NCBI GenBank assembly: GCA_037043015.1
Contig: CM073326.1
Location: forward strand, 496,001-560,000
Reading direction: 5' to 3'
From: Bryum argenteum
Lineage: Eukaryota > Streptophyta > Bryopsida > Bryales > Bryaceae
Length of the DNA: 64,000 nucleotides
Positions 31,104-43,760 of this stretch are shown piece by piece. Made by a program: the position numbers and the translations under genes. The notes under the pieces were generated by a model. The model searched no databases. It had not been told where the DNA came from and saw only the letters and a program-made list of their open reading frames with translations. Positions within the stretch are counted from its first letter, which is position 1, and the number at the start of each line of letters is the position of its first letter.

Positions 31104-34100
31104 ATGACGTCGACTGAGAACGTGAACACGAGTATGGAGGTGGAGAATTCGATGATATCAGCAGAGGCGCCTAAGAAGAGGAATAAACAAAAAGGTGCAA
31201 CTCATGGGCTGAATTGGGAGATTTTAGAGAATGAAGACATTAAAGCGGAACGCGGTTGGGAACTGGAGGTGACGGAGTATTGGACCGCTCAAATTTGCAA
31301 GAAATATGTGAAGATGTTTCACATTGGCAAGCTTTGGCCTAAAGAATGTCATGCAGTTCATACCAAGAACTTTTGTTGCAACCCGACAACATGCAAGGAT
31401 GATCACTTTATCCACCGTGCAGAGGAAGTATGGCGGGCCTTGTTCGGGATCGTGCCAAAACAAAAGGGTACTTTTGTTACCAATTGTTGGCAATGGTATA
31501 TCTTTGAGTTGATACTACAAATGAAGATAAATTGGAGCACGTACCAAACTAATACTCAATTTCCGCTTCAATTGAGAGGAAGCCAGAAGAATATCCCGGA
31601 TTGCTTTGATCCACAATCTGCCTTGACAAAGCATATTTTGGAGCTTTTGAGGAAAAAAAAAAAAGCTGAAGAGGATACAACGGAAGATGAGAATGTCGTT
31701 ACAAAGGATACAGACATTCCTCTTGCCACGGATGGTCTATCAAACGAACAATCTGCAGTTGATAGGCTTCGGGATGTAAACGCAATTGGAGAGCAGTCAT
31801 TGGAAGAGGCGTATGCAGTGCAAGATCGTGTGGGGACTTAGAGAATGTAGTGGAAGAGGTACTCTCCCCTCTCATTCCAGATAACCCTATTATTCCCAAT
31901 GGCCTAAATTTGACCGTCAATAATCCAAAATCGAATGAGGCAGGGCCAAGTAAACCAATGGAAACAACATCCATGCCAGATTCCATTACTCCGCAGATGG
32001 AGAAGGATTGGTGGTCAAATTTCGAAGAATTATATGAAGGAGTACCAAGCAACAAGAAACTGAGAGTATCTCACTTATATTGACGAAGTAGCGAAGATCA
32101 TATACGACTAAACCACTCCAGATGGTGAGACGAAGATGAAGTGGGAAGAGACCAAAAAAACCAATGTATTGGAAGCTGGGACCGAGATGAAAGTCGGGGC
32201 TGAAGTTCTTGCTGCTATGGTTCCACGGTTTTTAGAATTGGCTCAAACTCTTGCCATAATGACGCCTCGAATGCTAGAAGCAGCTATAGACTACGAGAAG
32301 ATATCAGAGAAATGGCTCCCGTATGTGAAAGCAAGGATAAAGGATACGGAGGATCTTATAAGTCTTCAGGAGAAGTATAACGTAGCAATTACCGTGATTG
32401 AAAAGGTGGTTTATGATTTCAAACTTAATGGATATGAGCGCAAAAAATCCCCGTACTACTGCAATCTCATGGAGCAAGCGATGAACATTTTGAATCCTCC
32501 CGAAGAAGGTGATGTGGAAGATGTCCCCGTAAATCCAAAAGATATTTCTCCAATTTCAGAAATTGGAGAAAGGATCGAAAGGGAAGGTGATCTTATCCCA
32601 TCTAATAATGATGGGAATAATAAGAGTGATGGCCCGGAGATGAAAGGTACTCCATCATGCGAGCCAGGGCCTACTGAGGCAGTAGAGGACATTCAAGAGA
32701 AGGAAGCACGGTTCAGTACGCAGGAGAAAGGAAAACAAATCATCAATTTGGACGATGATACGGAATCGGAGGACAATGGAAGGAGGGGCGTGCGTGTAGA
32801 GGATGATACACATTCGAAGGGAAAAGATTGCCGACATAATCAATGTCCTAAAGAAACATTGGAAATGCAATTAGAAGCAATGATGAAGCAGAGAGATGAG
32901 GCACGAGCTGAACTAGAATCCATACGAATGGCATTGAGAAATGTGGATTATACACCACGCGAAGAGAACATATTGCCTTGGTTGGCTTGGGTTCACCGAC
33001 TTCAAGATAGGGAGGCCATGGTTTCAAAGGCACAACATAATCTGAAGAAGATCGCCGCCAAATCATGTGGTTCGAGTGAACATGTGAATACATCATTGGA
33101 GGAATTTAAAAAATACGAAAGATTACGAGAACACGAACCTACTAAGGTCACTATTTGGGGTGATGTCGAGGAGATGATGGAGCAAACAAATTTCAATCGG
33201 ATGGGAAAAGATGATGATATTGATTGGAGTTTGGAAGTGGCAGAAGGATGGGTGCCATACAACTCATTCTCATCGCATTTTGTGGAATCAAATCGAAATG
33301 TCGTTTACACATGCGACCCCCCACCGACAATACTGAAGGAAAAATGTGGCATGTGCCGATATCATTTCGGTCCAGAAGGAGCGTACACACTAGGCCAATG
33401 TGGCCATAACTTTCATGTTACTTGCATAGCAAGCGCTGCCCGGGGAAAATCATTGTCGTAACGTGCTTTTCCGATTCGTGCCCGGATAACCCTTTTTCGT
33501 GGTAAAAGAGGTTTTCCAAACAAGAACCCGAGTATTCGTTCCACGGAGATCCTGTGAAGTGCAAGGACAACAATTCCCACCAGTTAGCGAACCCGGATTT
33601 GTGCTATCCGGGTACTGTCCTCTCACCCCCGTACCCTATATCCTGTCCTAGAAAAAGCTGCCCGGACAGGAGAAGGGAGTGGGTTTAGTCTTTGTGGTTT
33701 AGTTTAACCTCTGTATTCACCTCAGAGGGGTTTTCCCGGATTTAGATAAGTGGGGGATTAGACCACTGTTCCCGTTGATTAACGTGACCGGAAAGGTCAC
33801 CGAGACTCTCTCTCCTTACCCTGTTAGGAACTTCCCTTATACCTCCCTCTACGCCCGGACTCTAAATCCACACGCATGTCACAAAGGTTGGTATCCGGTT
33901 CTCCTATGGTCCGGTTATCACAACTTACTACCCGGGTTAGGAGATCCCGGGTTACTGGACTGGGGGTGGCGCGACTGACCCGGGGTTCACCGCTATCACC
34001 TAAGCACTAACCAGTCTACCCGGACTTCAGCAATCCAGGGGGACTCAACCGAGCGCGGTCTCGGGAGTCGGTTAAGCGGCAGGAATCCCTTCCTGGCCGC

Positions 34101-35053
34101 CGTAATCCTGAACACTGCACGGATAGGCCGAATCGGTACCCTCAGTGAGAAATGCCGTTCATCGGCCGCACTACGAAGTAATGGGGATGCGCGATGTCAT
34201 GCCACCTGGGCACGAGTTCAACCGATGGAATCTCCCTTTGGATCAACTTCCAAAGAAACTTCACAACTTTCGTGAGTGGGGGAAAGCACTTGAATGGGAT
34301 AGTTCAACATCAAAACACTAGCTCCTCATGCATGATGTAGGCGAGACAGATCCATTGCTTTGGATGACACGTGACTACGAGGTGGAGATTAGGGCGCGAG
34401 ATATTGAAGACAGCGAGCAACGAGAGATGTTTTGCCGCAACTTTGGAGGACATTGGAATACTGAACACAATCGTTTCTTCCGATTCCCTCCAAAGAGAGT
34501 GGAGAAGGGAGAAGATGGTTTGTGGCATGAGGTAACAAGTGACATTGAGTTTGGAGAGGAGTACAAGAAGTACGATGATAGGCCGATTGGAAGGGCTTTA
34601 GTCCTAGCAAAGTTGGAAGAGGCCGCACACTTACGGATTTCAACGAAGGAGGAATCTTTCAAAGACGCAAACTGTACTTTCTGGGAGGCGGTAGAGAAAT
34701 TTGAGTCGCGCATTAAGAACATCATTACTCATTGGACGACAATGATCAAAGACCCGAAGCCGGAGTTATTGGTGTCTATCACAGCAGAGGACTCCTTTGT
34801 GAAGGATGTGGTGGGACGAATCGAGGAGGCCATGAAAATCTTCCGTTCCAAAAATGCTAACCCACCCAAGAAACGGAAAAGGGATGATGGCAATGAGAGC
34901 GACGACAGTTGGATGTCGGGCAACAACAGAGAAATTGCTGCAGTGGATCAAGAATACGACGAGGGCGGTAGAATTGTTAGACCAAGCCAAAGACCCCGGA
35001 CTCGTAGTATAGCAAATACGATTGATACAGAAGAGCATTCAGTTGCGACGTGA
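31104..35053 (+). pseudogene. RING-finger protein, left copy, damaged
   Basis: It starts MTSTENVNTS and has the shared N-terminal domain (NWEILENEDIKAERGW, CKKYVKM, KLWPKECH, KDDHFIHRAEEV). The frame closes at 31841 and continues in pieces at 31850-32083, 32136-33461 and 34328-35053, all matching the right copy at 40203-43364. The zinc finger (CGMCRYHFGPEG, CGHNFHVTC) is split by an inserted sequence (about 33460-34150). C-terminal NPPKKRKRDDG is a likely nuclear signal. Identity with the right copy looks like roughly two thirds in the best parts. It is convergent with the hAT tail at 35329-36085. Confidence 0.65.
33460..34150. mobile_element. Unclassified insertion inside the RING domain
   Basis: About 690 bp with no match in the right copy, interrupting codons for the last zinc ligands. 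Its ends share an imperfect inverted motif (CCGATTCGTGCC at the left, CCGATTCGGCC on the complement of the right). It has internal CCCGGA/TCCGGG motifs and no ORF. It may be a MITE-like or other non-autonomous element. No clear target duplication was seen. Confidence 0.45.
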
Positions 35054-35328
35054 TAGAAATCCAATAGAAGCGTAGACGGTTAAGGAGGGTTACAGTTCCC
35101 GGAATAGGGTCGCTTACCATTTTGGATTTGTAATGCATGGTTTTTGTAATGAAGTTTTTTATTTCTTATGATGTAATAGTCTTTTGTTGACTATTCACCG
35201 ACATTTTCAGACAAAATAAAGTACGAACATATCAACAGTTTGGTAATAAAGTTTTACGAGCTATACTATCCGAAACATACACGAAGTATGCTAGACCTCT
35301 ACTACGTGTCTGAGCATGTAATTAATGT

Positions 35329-36085
35329 CTATTCATCCACATCGGTGGGAATTGCATAATCGCTGTCTCCTTTTACTTCAGCTCCGCTAGATCCCGTAGG
35401 GTCATCTTCGAAATCACTACTAACTTCTTGTTTGATTCTTCGTTTGTGACTTCCCGAATGAATGATCTTGAATTTTCCCGCATTCTCAATGGCATCAAGG
35501 GGATTCTTCGGTTTATCATGAAGAAACGGAAGCATTGGAGCTTTACGTTTCGTCATAACTCTTGGAGGCTCCTTCTTCCGTAGCCCCAACCTCCCGGAAG
35601 GTTCTTGTATCCCAATTGAAGAAGCGGTACATCCGAGTCACTAGAGATTCCGCCGAATTGGAACGTCTTGTCGAGGTCGCACTTGATTTGAAAGTGACAC
35701 CAAACGTTTGGAAGATTTCTCCATCGCTGTAGGGACCTCTAAATCACATTTTTGAAATAGAGACCGAGAGGCAACAGCAGGCAAAGCAGGTTCGTCCGCA
35801 GTGGCGGACGTCATATTTATCGTCATTGGATCAAACGTAACAGTACGGCCATGAGTATCATCCCCCACGATTTTCACATTCGGAACAACGTTCTCGTCCG
35901 TATTTGGAGTTAGTCCGGTACGAGGGGTATTATCACATGTGACTTTGTCGGTATCCTTTTGAAACCGTGATAAATGAGCTAGGGGCAACAATTCATCCGG
36001 ATCATCCGCCTCAGCTTCATCGTCAACAAAGTCATACGTGGTGTTCGGGACGTTCAAAGCATCTTGCACAGGGATGTCACAGCGT
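35329..36085 (-). pseudogene. hAT transposase C-terminal tail, left copy
   Basis: Minus-strand frames at 35641-36177 and 35329-35589 match the C-terminal tail of the hAT protein at 36904-39803: a DDPDELLPLAHL-like segment, then RSLFQ, EKSSKRLVSLS and finally DPTGSSGAEVKGDSDY. The match ends at the edge of the GC island (about 36077), so the rest of this copy is missing. It is tail-to-tail with the left RING copy, as hAT and RING are on the right. Confidence 0.75.
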
Positions 36086-36620
36086 CCGGACGTCCGGACG
36101 TCCGGCGGACGTCCGTCGGACGTCCGGCAGGGGTCCGGGGACCGTCCGTGACTTAGAGAATCTGGTCGTTTTACCAAGGGTAAATGACCAACGGGGTGCG
36201 TTCATTGGTCGAACCACCCCGTCGACCGGTCCCCGACCTCTCCGTCGGCCCGACCAACCGGTCGGCTGGCCAGGGCGACCGGCCGTCGGCCACGGCGACC
36301 GGCCGTCGGCCCGGGCGACCGGCCTTGGGTCCGGCCGTCGGCCTGGGCGACCGGCCGTCGGTCCGGCCGTCAGCGCCGGCGACCGGCCGTCGGTCCGGCC
36401 GTCGGCCGGCGACCGGCCGTCGATGGCCGTCGGCCAGGCGACCGGCGACGCCGGCCGTCTGGCCGTCGGCCGGCGACCGCCCGTCGGTCCGCCGTCTGCC
36501 GGGCGACCGCCGTCGGCCTCGACGACCGGCCGTCGGCCTCGACGACCGGCCGTCGGCCTTGGCGACCGGCCGTCGGCCACTGCGACCGGCCCTCGCATCC
36601 TGCGACCGCCGACGGCCAGA
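36077..36620. repeat. GC-rich island at the centre of the mirror structure
   Basis: It begins with GTCCGGAC-type palindromic units (36085-36130), then tandem CGACCGGCCGTCGGCC units of about 18 bp (36270-36600). It is upstream of P4 and borders the truncated left hAT tail. Confidence 0.85.
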
Positions 36621-36695
36621 TGGCCCTTTTGAGCATCCAACGGTTTAGGAGCATTTCAATTTCAAATTGCAACGGTCATATTCGGAGTTGGATGG

Positions 36696-36733
36696 TATAT
36701 AAGAGAAGACACATTGAGTCTCATTTCACTTCC
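36696..36733 (+). promoter_or_regulatory. TATA-box promoter P4 of the hAT transposase gene
   Basis: TATATAAG at 36696-36703, then GTCTCATTTCACTTCC from about 36718. Same arrangement as the other element promoters. Confidence 0.65.
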
Positions 36734-36903
36734 GAATTTTGAACACCTTCCAAGAGCTATGAGCCACATAATTCATTTTATGTGTACATTGCTTGGTAGG
36801 TATTGAGGTCGGAAGTGAGGATTTCCGTAAGGAACTCTTGCCATTTTTTTCCCCGTCACGGTCCCACCATTGTTTAAGACTTTGAGGCGTCCTATTTATC
36901 AAA

Positions 36904-39803
36904 ATGGGCCCTGCTCCACATGAGCCTTGGTTTAGAGACATCGAGAAGGAAGGCAAAGCGTCTGGGTCCTTCCTACAGTGCTCACTATGTCGTGTAATTG
37001 TTTCGAAGAAGAAGAGTCGGAATTTGAGTCATTATGGGTACGAGAAGATTCCTGGACATAGGGATTCGAGTTCTGCCCTTTGCCCGAAGCTGCCTAGGGA
37101 AATTAGGCAGTTATTTTTAAGATGTGGTGGGGAGTTCCCTCCATATAACGGAGAATTGGAACTATTTCTCGGTGAATGTTCTCTTACTCCATCCACGGAC
37201 GTTCCAGGTGCTTCAAAACATGAAATTCCTGAAACCCCTAGGAGTGACTCTTGTGTAGGGTCCTCGCTAGGCACCCCCATGAATTCAACAAATCTTTTGG
37301 TAGGGTCAACCTCTGCTTCTTCCATGCATATGAGGGGAATAAGGGATACTCGCCCGATGTTTGGATCTATGAAGCAAACAAAGCAATCTTCAATTGAAGC
37401 TACTTTTGCAGAAGCGGATAGGCGGGAGTTGGATAAACTCAGGCGAAATTTTTTACGAAGCAAATATACCATTCTCGTGAGCCCGCAATGATGCGTTCAA
37501 AGCTGCCGTGATGAAGACTGCGGGATTTTGAAAATCCTATGCTCCACCATCCTACCATGACATTCGGACAAGGTTGTTAAGAGAAGTAAAGACGGAGTTA
37601 CAAAAGAAACTAGATAGTAGACTCTCTGAGAGCCTTCGGAAGTTTGGAGGAACTTTGACTATGGATGGATGGTCATCTGTGACTAGTCGCCCTTTGGTGA
37701 ATGCGATGCTCGTGACTCAAGCCGGAGAGCTTTTTCTTGGTCTTGGTCGATACTATGGCCAAGAAAAAACAACGGTGTACATGTCAACTCTCATGTTGAA
37801 GTACATAGAAGAAGTTGGAGCAGAGAACATTGTTCAAGTATGCACAGACAATGCTTCTGTAATGCTCAATGCCTCAAGAATAGTCCTTGAGAAATATCCG
37901 CACATTTTCATGCAAGGGTGTGCGACACATGCAATGGACTTGTTGTTGGAGGATTGGGGAAAGGCTGGATGGATGGCGAATACTTTGGTCATGGCGAAGA
38001 AAATGGTCAAGTTTATCAAGAGGCGACAAATGCCCCTAGCTGTGTTTCGTAAACACGAGGCAAAATTCAGCCTACTGATGCCTGGGAAAACAAGATTTGC
38101 TAGTCAATTCATAATGATAGATCGCTTGTTGGAGGTCAAGGAATCATTGGAGCAAGTTGTTGTCGACCCTATGTTCACAGCTATGCCTCGAAGAAGACGA
38201 TATCTTGCTAGAGATAAGCTTATATTCTCACGTAAGGTCAAGAAGGTGGTGTTGAGCGATGAGTTTTGGAAGCAATGCAAAGACTACGGGATATGGTTGC
38301 CCCGTGGTGTACGCTCCGAGAGAATTCGACGGCAAGGCTCCTAGTACGGGCAAGGCATGGCATATCATGCGTGATCTTGAGAGACATGTCCATACTTTGC
38401 ACGCACCGCCCATCTCATTGGAACCACTTGAGGTGGCCACCGCAAAAGAGGAGTTTTACCATTGGAAACGGCTCATGACAACGGATTTACATGGCGCGGC
38501 TGCACTTTTAAATCCTTATTTACTACACGACCAAGAGTTAGCTGACGATCCCGATCTTACAATCGCTTGCAAGCGTGTTTTACAAAAATTATGTCCCGCG
38601 GAGGATTACGCAGACGTGGTGAGTGAATTTCTTGCGTTTCGAGTAAGGGGTCCACCATTCCATGACATGTTGGAGCCTAATACTCAAAAACTAGCTCCAC
38701 ATGCATGGTGGGAGTTTGAAGGTGCTTGTGCTAAGCTCCTCTCTCCAATTGCAAAGCGAATACTAGCACAGACCGTGTCCTCGTCAGCTTGCGAACGCAA
38801 CTGGAGTAGCTACTCTTATGTTCACGACAAGAAACGGAATCGGTTACTACCGGGCAGAGCTGATGACTTGGTCTACATATATTCTAACTCGAAATTGCTC
38901 GCGAATGATAAGTTGAGTGATGATGGACGGTGGTATAGAGAGAACTTGGATTTAGAGGAAGACCAAGTACATGAGAATGATGAGGAAGCTGTCGAGGACG
39001 AATCAGAGTCTGATGACAATGATGTTTTTGAATTTGGCGATGAAGATGATGATATGACTTTCTTCCCCGCTTCAAATGATGAAGATGCTCCAAATGTTCA
39101 TGATGCTAATGGTGATTTTATCGCTCATGGTCTTTCAGCGGATGATTTAGATGATGAGCAGCCGTTAGCCCGGTTAATGACACAAGGCGGCATGGACAAA
39201 TCAAATAACGTCCTACCTGTTATCGCGACTGGTTTACGTCTGGAAAAGGAGGCGATAGATGCGAAGACCACTGCGTGCAACACAACTGCGGGCACTATGA
39301 GCTCTGATCCGGTCGCGGAGAATATCGCATCCGGTAGTAAGGATCAAGTATTTGATCAATGTGCTACTCCCCGCGCTTTATTTCAACCCTCTAGTACAAG
39401 GGTTACGACAACCTTGGAGAAATCGTCTAAGGGTTTAGTATCCCTTTCAAGAGCCAAATATGGGAGCATCTCTAGTGACTCTGATGTACCGTTGGGCAGG
39501 TATTTAAAGAATGCCAATGTTCCTCGTACTGCCACGGGGTTACAGCACATGCTTGGCACTTCCAAGTCGCATAAACGGAAATCTGCAACAGTTCCAATTG
39601 TTCCGCCTAAGAAACCGAAGATCCCTGTTAATCTCCCCGAATTTGATTCTTGGCATAAGTATGGGAATATACAATGTCCTGAGAATAAACCCAAGATCAA
39701 AGAGGAGGTTCCAAGCGATTATGAATATGATCCTACGGGATCCAGTGGAGCTGAAGTGAAGGGAGATAGCGATTATGAGCAATCCTCTGGTCCTGATGAG
39801 TAG
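36904..39803 (+). pseudogene. hAT-family transposase gene, right copy, nearly complete
   Basis: The start MGPAPHEPWFRD leads a BED-type zinc finger (CSLC, then HYGYEKIPGH). The DUF659-like catalytic region has TMDGWSS and CTDNAS, supplying two acidic residues. The C-terminal dimerisation region has QTVSSSACERNWSSY and KKRNRLLPGRADDLVYIYSN. An acidic tail of about 230 residues is unusual for the family. The frame shifts near 37.48 kb and near 38.3 kb, and a stop lies near 37.53 kb. The intervening sequence still reads as the family (AFKAAVMKTAGF, APPSYHDIRTRLL), so these look like recent lesions. A hAT enzyme cuts and pastes DNA using short terminal repeats. It is the presumed motor of the multi-gene element. 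Confidence 0.8.
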
Positions 39804-40141
39804 TTGGATTTGGCATCTTTATGTAGTATAGGTTTATAGGACTTATACTTATTATAGAAATTGTAGTTATAGTTTACTGTAGTACTTTATTGTTATACTC
39901 CAAATGCATTTGGAGATTATATTGTCTACTTGACTGCATTTAATGTTTTGAAAAATATTACATACATTTTTACATACTTGTCGTACGATAGTCTTCACTC
40001 TCAATTGTCTCAAGCATACAAAAGAAATGCACATTAAATCAAAAAAGATTGTAACCCTTTACTTCAAAAATAAGGCCCCATGGATCAATGGTGGCATTTG
40101 CATCATTTTTAAAACAACAACCATACAATCTAAAACAAGCA

Positions 40142-40162
40142 TATATATATATATATATATAG
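40142..40162. repeat. TA dinucleotide microsatellite
   Basis: About ten TA units between the convergent hAT and RING genes. Confidence 0.9.
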
Positions 40163-40202
40163 TTATATATGTGGAACTTAAGGTCCAACATCCGTTCTAA
40201 CT

Positions 40203-43200
40203 TCAAACTGAAGATCCATCCGATTGGCCAATCTGAGCTACATTGCGAGTACGCGGTCTTTGACTTGGACGGGCAATTCGACCGCCCTCATCATACTCTC
40301 GATCCACCGCTGCGATTTCGCCTCTCATACCTGCCTGCCAACTATCCTCCCCATCGTCGCCCGATTGCCTCTTCCGCTTTTTGCTCGGATCCACTTGTTT
40401 GTTTCGTAAGATTTCCATGGCCTTCTCGATCTTCGCAATGACATCCTGTACAACACCTTCAAACTCATCCAATAATAGAAGTTGTGTGTCTTTTGGGTTT
40501 AAAAGACATTCTCTCCAAAATGTAATGGCGTCATCGATACGCGTATCAAACTTCTTCACCGCATCCCAATAAGAGACCTCCACATCTTCAAAAGAATTTT
40601 CCGGTATCGAAATCCGGAATATTGCGGCCTCCTCCAATTTCGCGAGTACCAGAGCTCTTCCAATTGGAGTATGATCGTACTTCTTGTACTCTTCACCAAA
40701 GCCTGTAGAATCGGTTATTTCGTGCCACGAACCATCTTCTCCCTTTTCCACTTTCTTTGGAGGAAATCGAAAGAAACGGTTGTGTTCAACGCTCCAATGC
40801 CCCCCGAAATTACGACAAAACAACTCTCGTTGCTCATCACCTTCAATATTCCTCGCCCTGATCTCTATTTCGTAATCTCGTGTCATCCAAAATAACTGAT
40901 CATGATCCCCACCAAATTGAATGGCTAGTTGGTGTTTTGATTCGGATGTACTCCAGGTAAGAGCATTTCCCCAATCAGAGTAGTTTAGAAATTTCTTCGG
41001 GTATTGATCCAATGGAAGATTCCATCGGTTGAACTCGTGCCCTGGTGGCATAAGATCTCGAATGCCCATCATCTCGTAGAATCTCGTGCTAAATGGGGAG
41101 CGACATACTGGACATAACGATTTAGTCATCGCATATCGGCATATGCAAGTAAGATGAAAGTTATGGCCACATTGGCCTAACGTGTATGCGCCCTCCGGAC
41201 CAAAATTATGTAGGCACACCGCACATTTGTCTTTAAGTATTGCGGGAGGAGGGTCGCATGTGTTGATTACAATGCGAGCTGACTCTTGTAGGTGCGATGA
41301 GAATCTACTATACGGCGCCCATCCTTCCTCTATCTCCATAGTCCAATCAACATCATTTTTTCGTCCCATCTTAGAGTAGTTTGTACGCTCCATCATCTCT
41401 TCAATATCCCCCCAAAAAGTGACCTCTATGGGGTCATATCGTTTTTTGTGGCCTTTCTTAAAGAACTTCTCCAATGAAGCATCTACAACTTCACGTGATT
41501 CCTTTGATGTAGATGCAATCGATTTCAGATCTTCTTTTGCTCTCGATACCAAGCTCCTCTTATCTTGAAGTCGATGAACCCATCCCAACCATGGTAGTTT
41601 GCGTGGGTGAAGGTGGATTGCTGCCTCTGTAGCATCTACCGTTTTGAAGGTTTTCCGTAATGCCTCCAATTCAGCGACGGCCTCATCTCTCTCTTTACTT
41701 GTAGCCTCCAACTTCATTGAGCATGCTTTTGCTTCCTCCTCCAATTTCGCAACTGTAACATCTCTCTCCTTCTTCAGTGCTGCGAACTCCATTGCCCATG
41801 CTCGTTGTCGCTCAATCTGTGCATCATCTATCTCCTTTTGTGATATTAACTTCGCTTCCCCCAGAATTTCATCATCGTCATCATCGTCTATTTCGATAAT
41901 GGTTTTTCCCTTATCTTCTTTACCATCCTCTTCACTAACCTCTTTGAGAGGAGATAAATCCCTGATATACGTCTTTCTCGTCTCTTCTTCACCATCCTCT
42001 TTACCACCCCCATCAATTTGTGAAAGAAAAAGACTATCAGAAGTCCCGATAATGGTCTTCCCCTTATCTTTATTACCATCCTTTTCACCATCCTCTTTTC
42101 CATCGTCTTTACCACCCGCATCACATTCTGGAACAACATGACTACATGAAGCCCCCTGAGTGTTATTCTGTGATGTAACAGAGGCGAATTGGTCATCCGC
42201 CCATGCTTCTACCGCATCCTTTTGGCGGATTGCTTCTTGGTACTTCGCCTCATACTTGCTAGCAGAACCTTGGCCAAACAAATGCAATTCCCTGTAGAAC
42301 TCGTCTAGGAGACGTTGCGTAATTTTCTGTTGTTTCTCCTGTTTCACAATGATTAGCTCAGTCTTCACTTGGTCCTTCAGTAGAGGTAGAAACCGATCTA
42401 CGAGTACCTCAAAATTGTTGGCAGCTAGTAGAATGTTGGGCATGACACCTGCAAAAGTATGAGCCAGCCCCACAAATCTTGGAGCCATATCCGCAAGTAT
42501 TTTTGACCCCATATTCAAGTAGTGCCCTAGATCAGTTATCTGTTCACCCGTAATCTCAGGCCAATGATTCCCTTCCAAACCGGCCTCTTTATCTACCTTA
42601 TTGCACCAATCTGCCAAAGTTTTTGCTTTTTTCATCCAATCATCCAATGTGTAATCCGGTACTTCATAAGATATATACCTCTCGAACTCTGGCGCCGCAC
42701 CCGAATCGAGATCCATGTCATCCATGGGAGAAGTTGGTGCTCTGGTTTCCCGTGGTTCACTTGGCCCTGCCTCCTCTCGTGTTGGTACCGGGGTTTCCCG
42801 TGGTTCACTTGGCCCTGCCTCCTCTCGTTTTGGTACCGGGGTTTCACGAGGTTCTTCAACTACGTTTGCACCTTCGAGCCTATCAGTTATAGTTGGTTCT
42901 ACGAGTGGGGCATCCGTAGCAACCATATTCCTTCCATCCTCCTGATGTGTCGTGGTTGTTGCAATAGATTCCTTCTCCGCCGTATCATCAGTTTTCCTCC
43001 TCAAGTACTGCAATAAGGCCTTTGTAGAATTTGATTCTGGATCAAACCTATCAGGGATATCCTTTTGATTTCTCCCGATTCGAAGAGGATATGCACTACT
43101 CGCCGTGAATGTGCTCCAGTTCACCTTGCGCTTCAATATGAGCTCAGCATACACCATGCTCAAGAGCGTATAGGAAAAATAACCCTTGCTCTTGGGACGA

Positions 43201-43364
43201 GTTCCAAACAATGCCACCCAAACTTCTTCAGCACGATGAAGGAAGTGATCATCCTTGCATGTTTGAGGGTTGCAAGTAAAATTATTGGTATTAACTTTGT
43301 GACATTCTCGAGGCCAAAGTTTCCCAATGTGATACATCTTCACATATTTCTTGCACGTCGCCAT
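40203..43364 (-). CDS. RING-finger protein with coiled coil, right copy, long open frame
   Basis: A 1053-residue frame. Residues 1-130 are the shared domain (CKKYVKMYHIGKLWPREC, CKDDHFLHRAEEV, KVNWSTF). Two copies of an 18-residue RETPVPTREEAGPSEP-like repeat lie near 180-215. Residues 490-580 are a coiled coil. At about 712-757 is a RING-H2-type finger, CAVC, CGHNFHLTC, CPVC, suggesting ubiquitin ligase activity. Residues 760-950 are conserved with the left copy (FFRFPPKKVEKGEDG). PSKKRKR near 990 is a likely nuclear signal. The frame opens inside the domain. Sequence matching its beginning (LDNEAIKAESGW) lies just upstream in another frame, so the true start is upstream and a single-base change or short intron intervenes. 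Promoter P5 is upstream. Confidence 0.7.
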   Translation of the reverse strand: MATCKKYVKMYHIGKLWPRECHKVNTNNFTCNPQTCKDDHFLHRAEEVWVALFGTRPKSKGYFSYTLLSMVYAELILKRKVNWSTFTASSAYPLRIGRNQKDIPDRFDPESNSTKALLQYLRRKTDDTAEKESIATTTTHQEDGRNMVATDAPLVEPTITDRLEGANVVEEPRETPVPKREEAGPSEPRETPVPTREEAGPSEPRETRAPTSPMDDMDLDSGAAPEFERYISYEVPDYTLDDWMKKAKTLADWCNKVDKEAGLEGNHWPEITGEQITDLGHYLNMGSKILADMAPRFVGLAHTFAGVMPNILLAANNFEVLVDRFLPLLKDQVKTELIIVKQEKQQKITQRLLDEFYRELHLFGQGSASKYEAKYQEAIRQKDAVEAWADDQFASVTSQNNTQGASCSHVVPECDAGGKDDGKEDGEKDGNKDKGKTIIGTSDSLFLSQIDGGGKEDGEEETRKTYIRDLSPLKEVSEEDGKEDKGKTIIEIDDDDDDEILGEAKLISQKEIDDAQIERQRAWAMEFAALKKERDVTVAKLEEEAKACSMKLEATSKERDEAVAELEALRKTFKTVDATEAAIHLHPRKLPWLGWVHRLQDKRSLVSRAKEDLKSIASTSKESREVVDASLEKFFKKGHKKRYDPIEVTFWGDIEEMMERTNYSKMGRKNDVDWTMEIEEGWAPYSRFSSHLQESARIVINTCDPPPAILKDKCAVCLHNFGPEGAYTLGQCGHNFHLTCICRYAMTKSLCPVCRSPFSTRFYEMMGIRDLMPPGHEFNRWNLPLDQYPKKFLNYSDWGNALTWSTSESKHQLAIQFGGDHDQLFWMTRDYEIEIRARNIEGDEQRELFCRNFGGHWSVEHNRFFRFPPKKVEKGEDGSWHEITDSTGFGEEYKKYDHTPIGRALVLAKLEEAAIFRISIPENSFEDVEVSYWDAVKKFDTRIDDAITFWRECLLNPKDTQLLLLDEFEGVVQDVIAKIEKAMEILRNKQVDPSKKRKRQSGDDGEDSWQAGMRGEIAAVDREYDEGGRIARPSQRPRTRNVAQIGQSDGSSV

Positions 43365-43760
43365 TCTCCAAATTCCTCCGGTTCATTGGCCCAACCGCTC
43401 TCGGCTTTGATGGCCTCATTATCCAAGATATCGTAGTGCAACTCATGTCTCGCTCCTTTTGGTTTCACTCTCTTTGACGGTGTCTCGTGTAAAACCAACT
43501 CGGTCCCACCAATCTGCGTTTGTGGTTTTTCATTGCGGTGACCTCAAGGTTTGTTCGATCACCTCCATGTTCGTGTTATCGGTATCCGTCGCCATGAAGA
43601 GTAAGGAGTATTTAAAATACCCCAAAAATATCCCAAGTACGCAAAAATTCGATGCGCGACCCGCAAAGTATCACGCTGACTTCCCCCCGCCACCACAAAT
43701 GCAGCACACGAGAAGCTAATGCCCACGGTTGCAGCTCAGTTGAGATGGTTGAATACAAGG

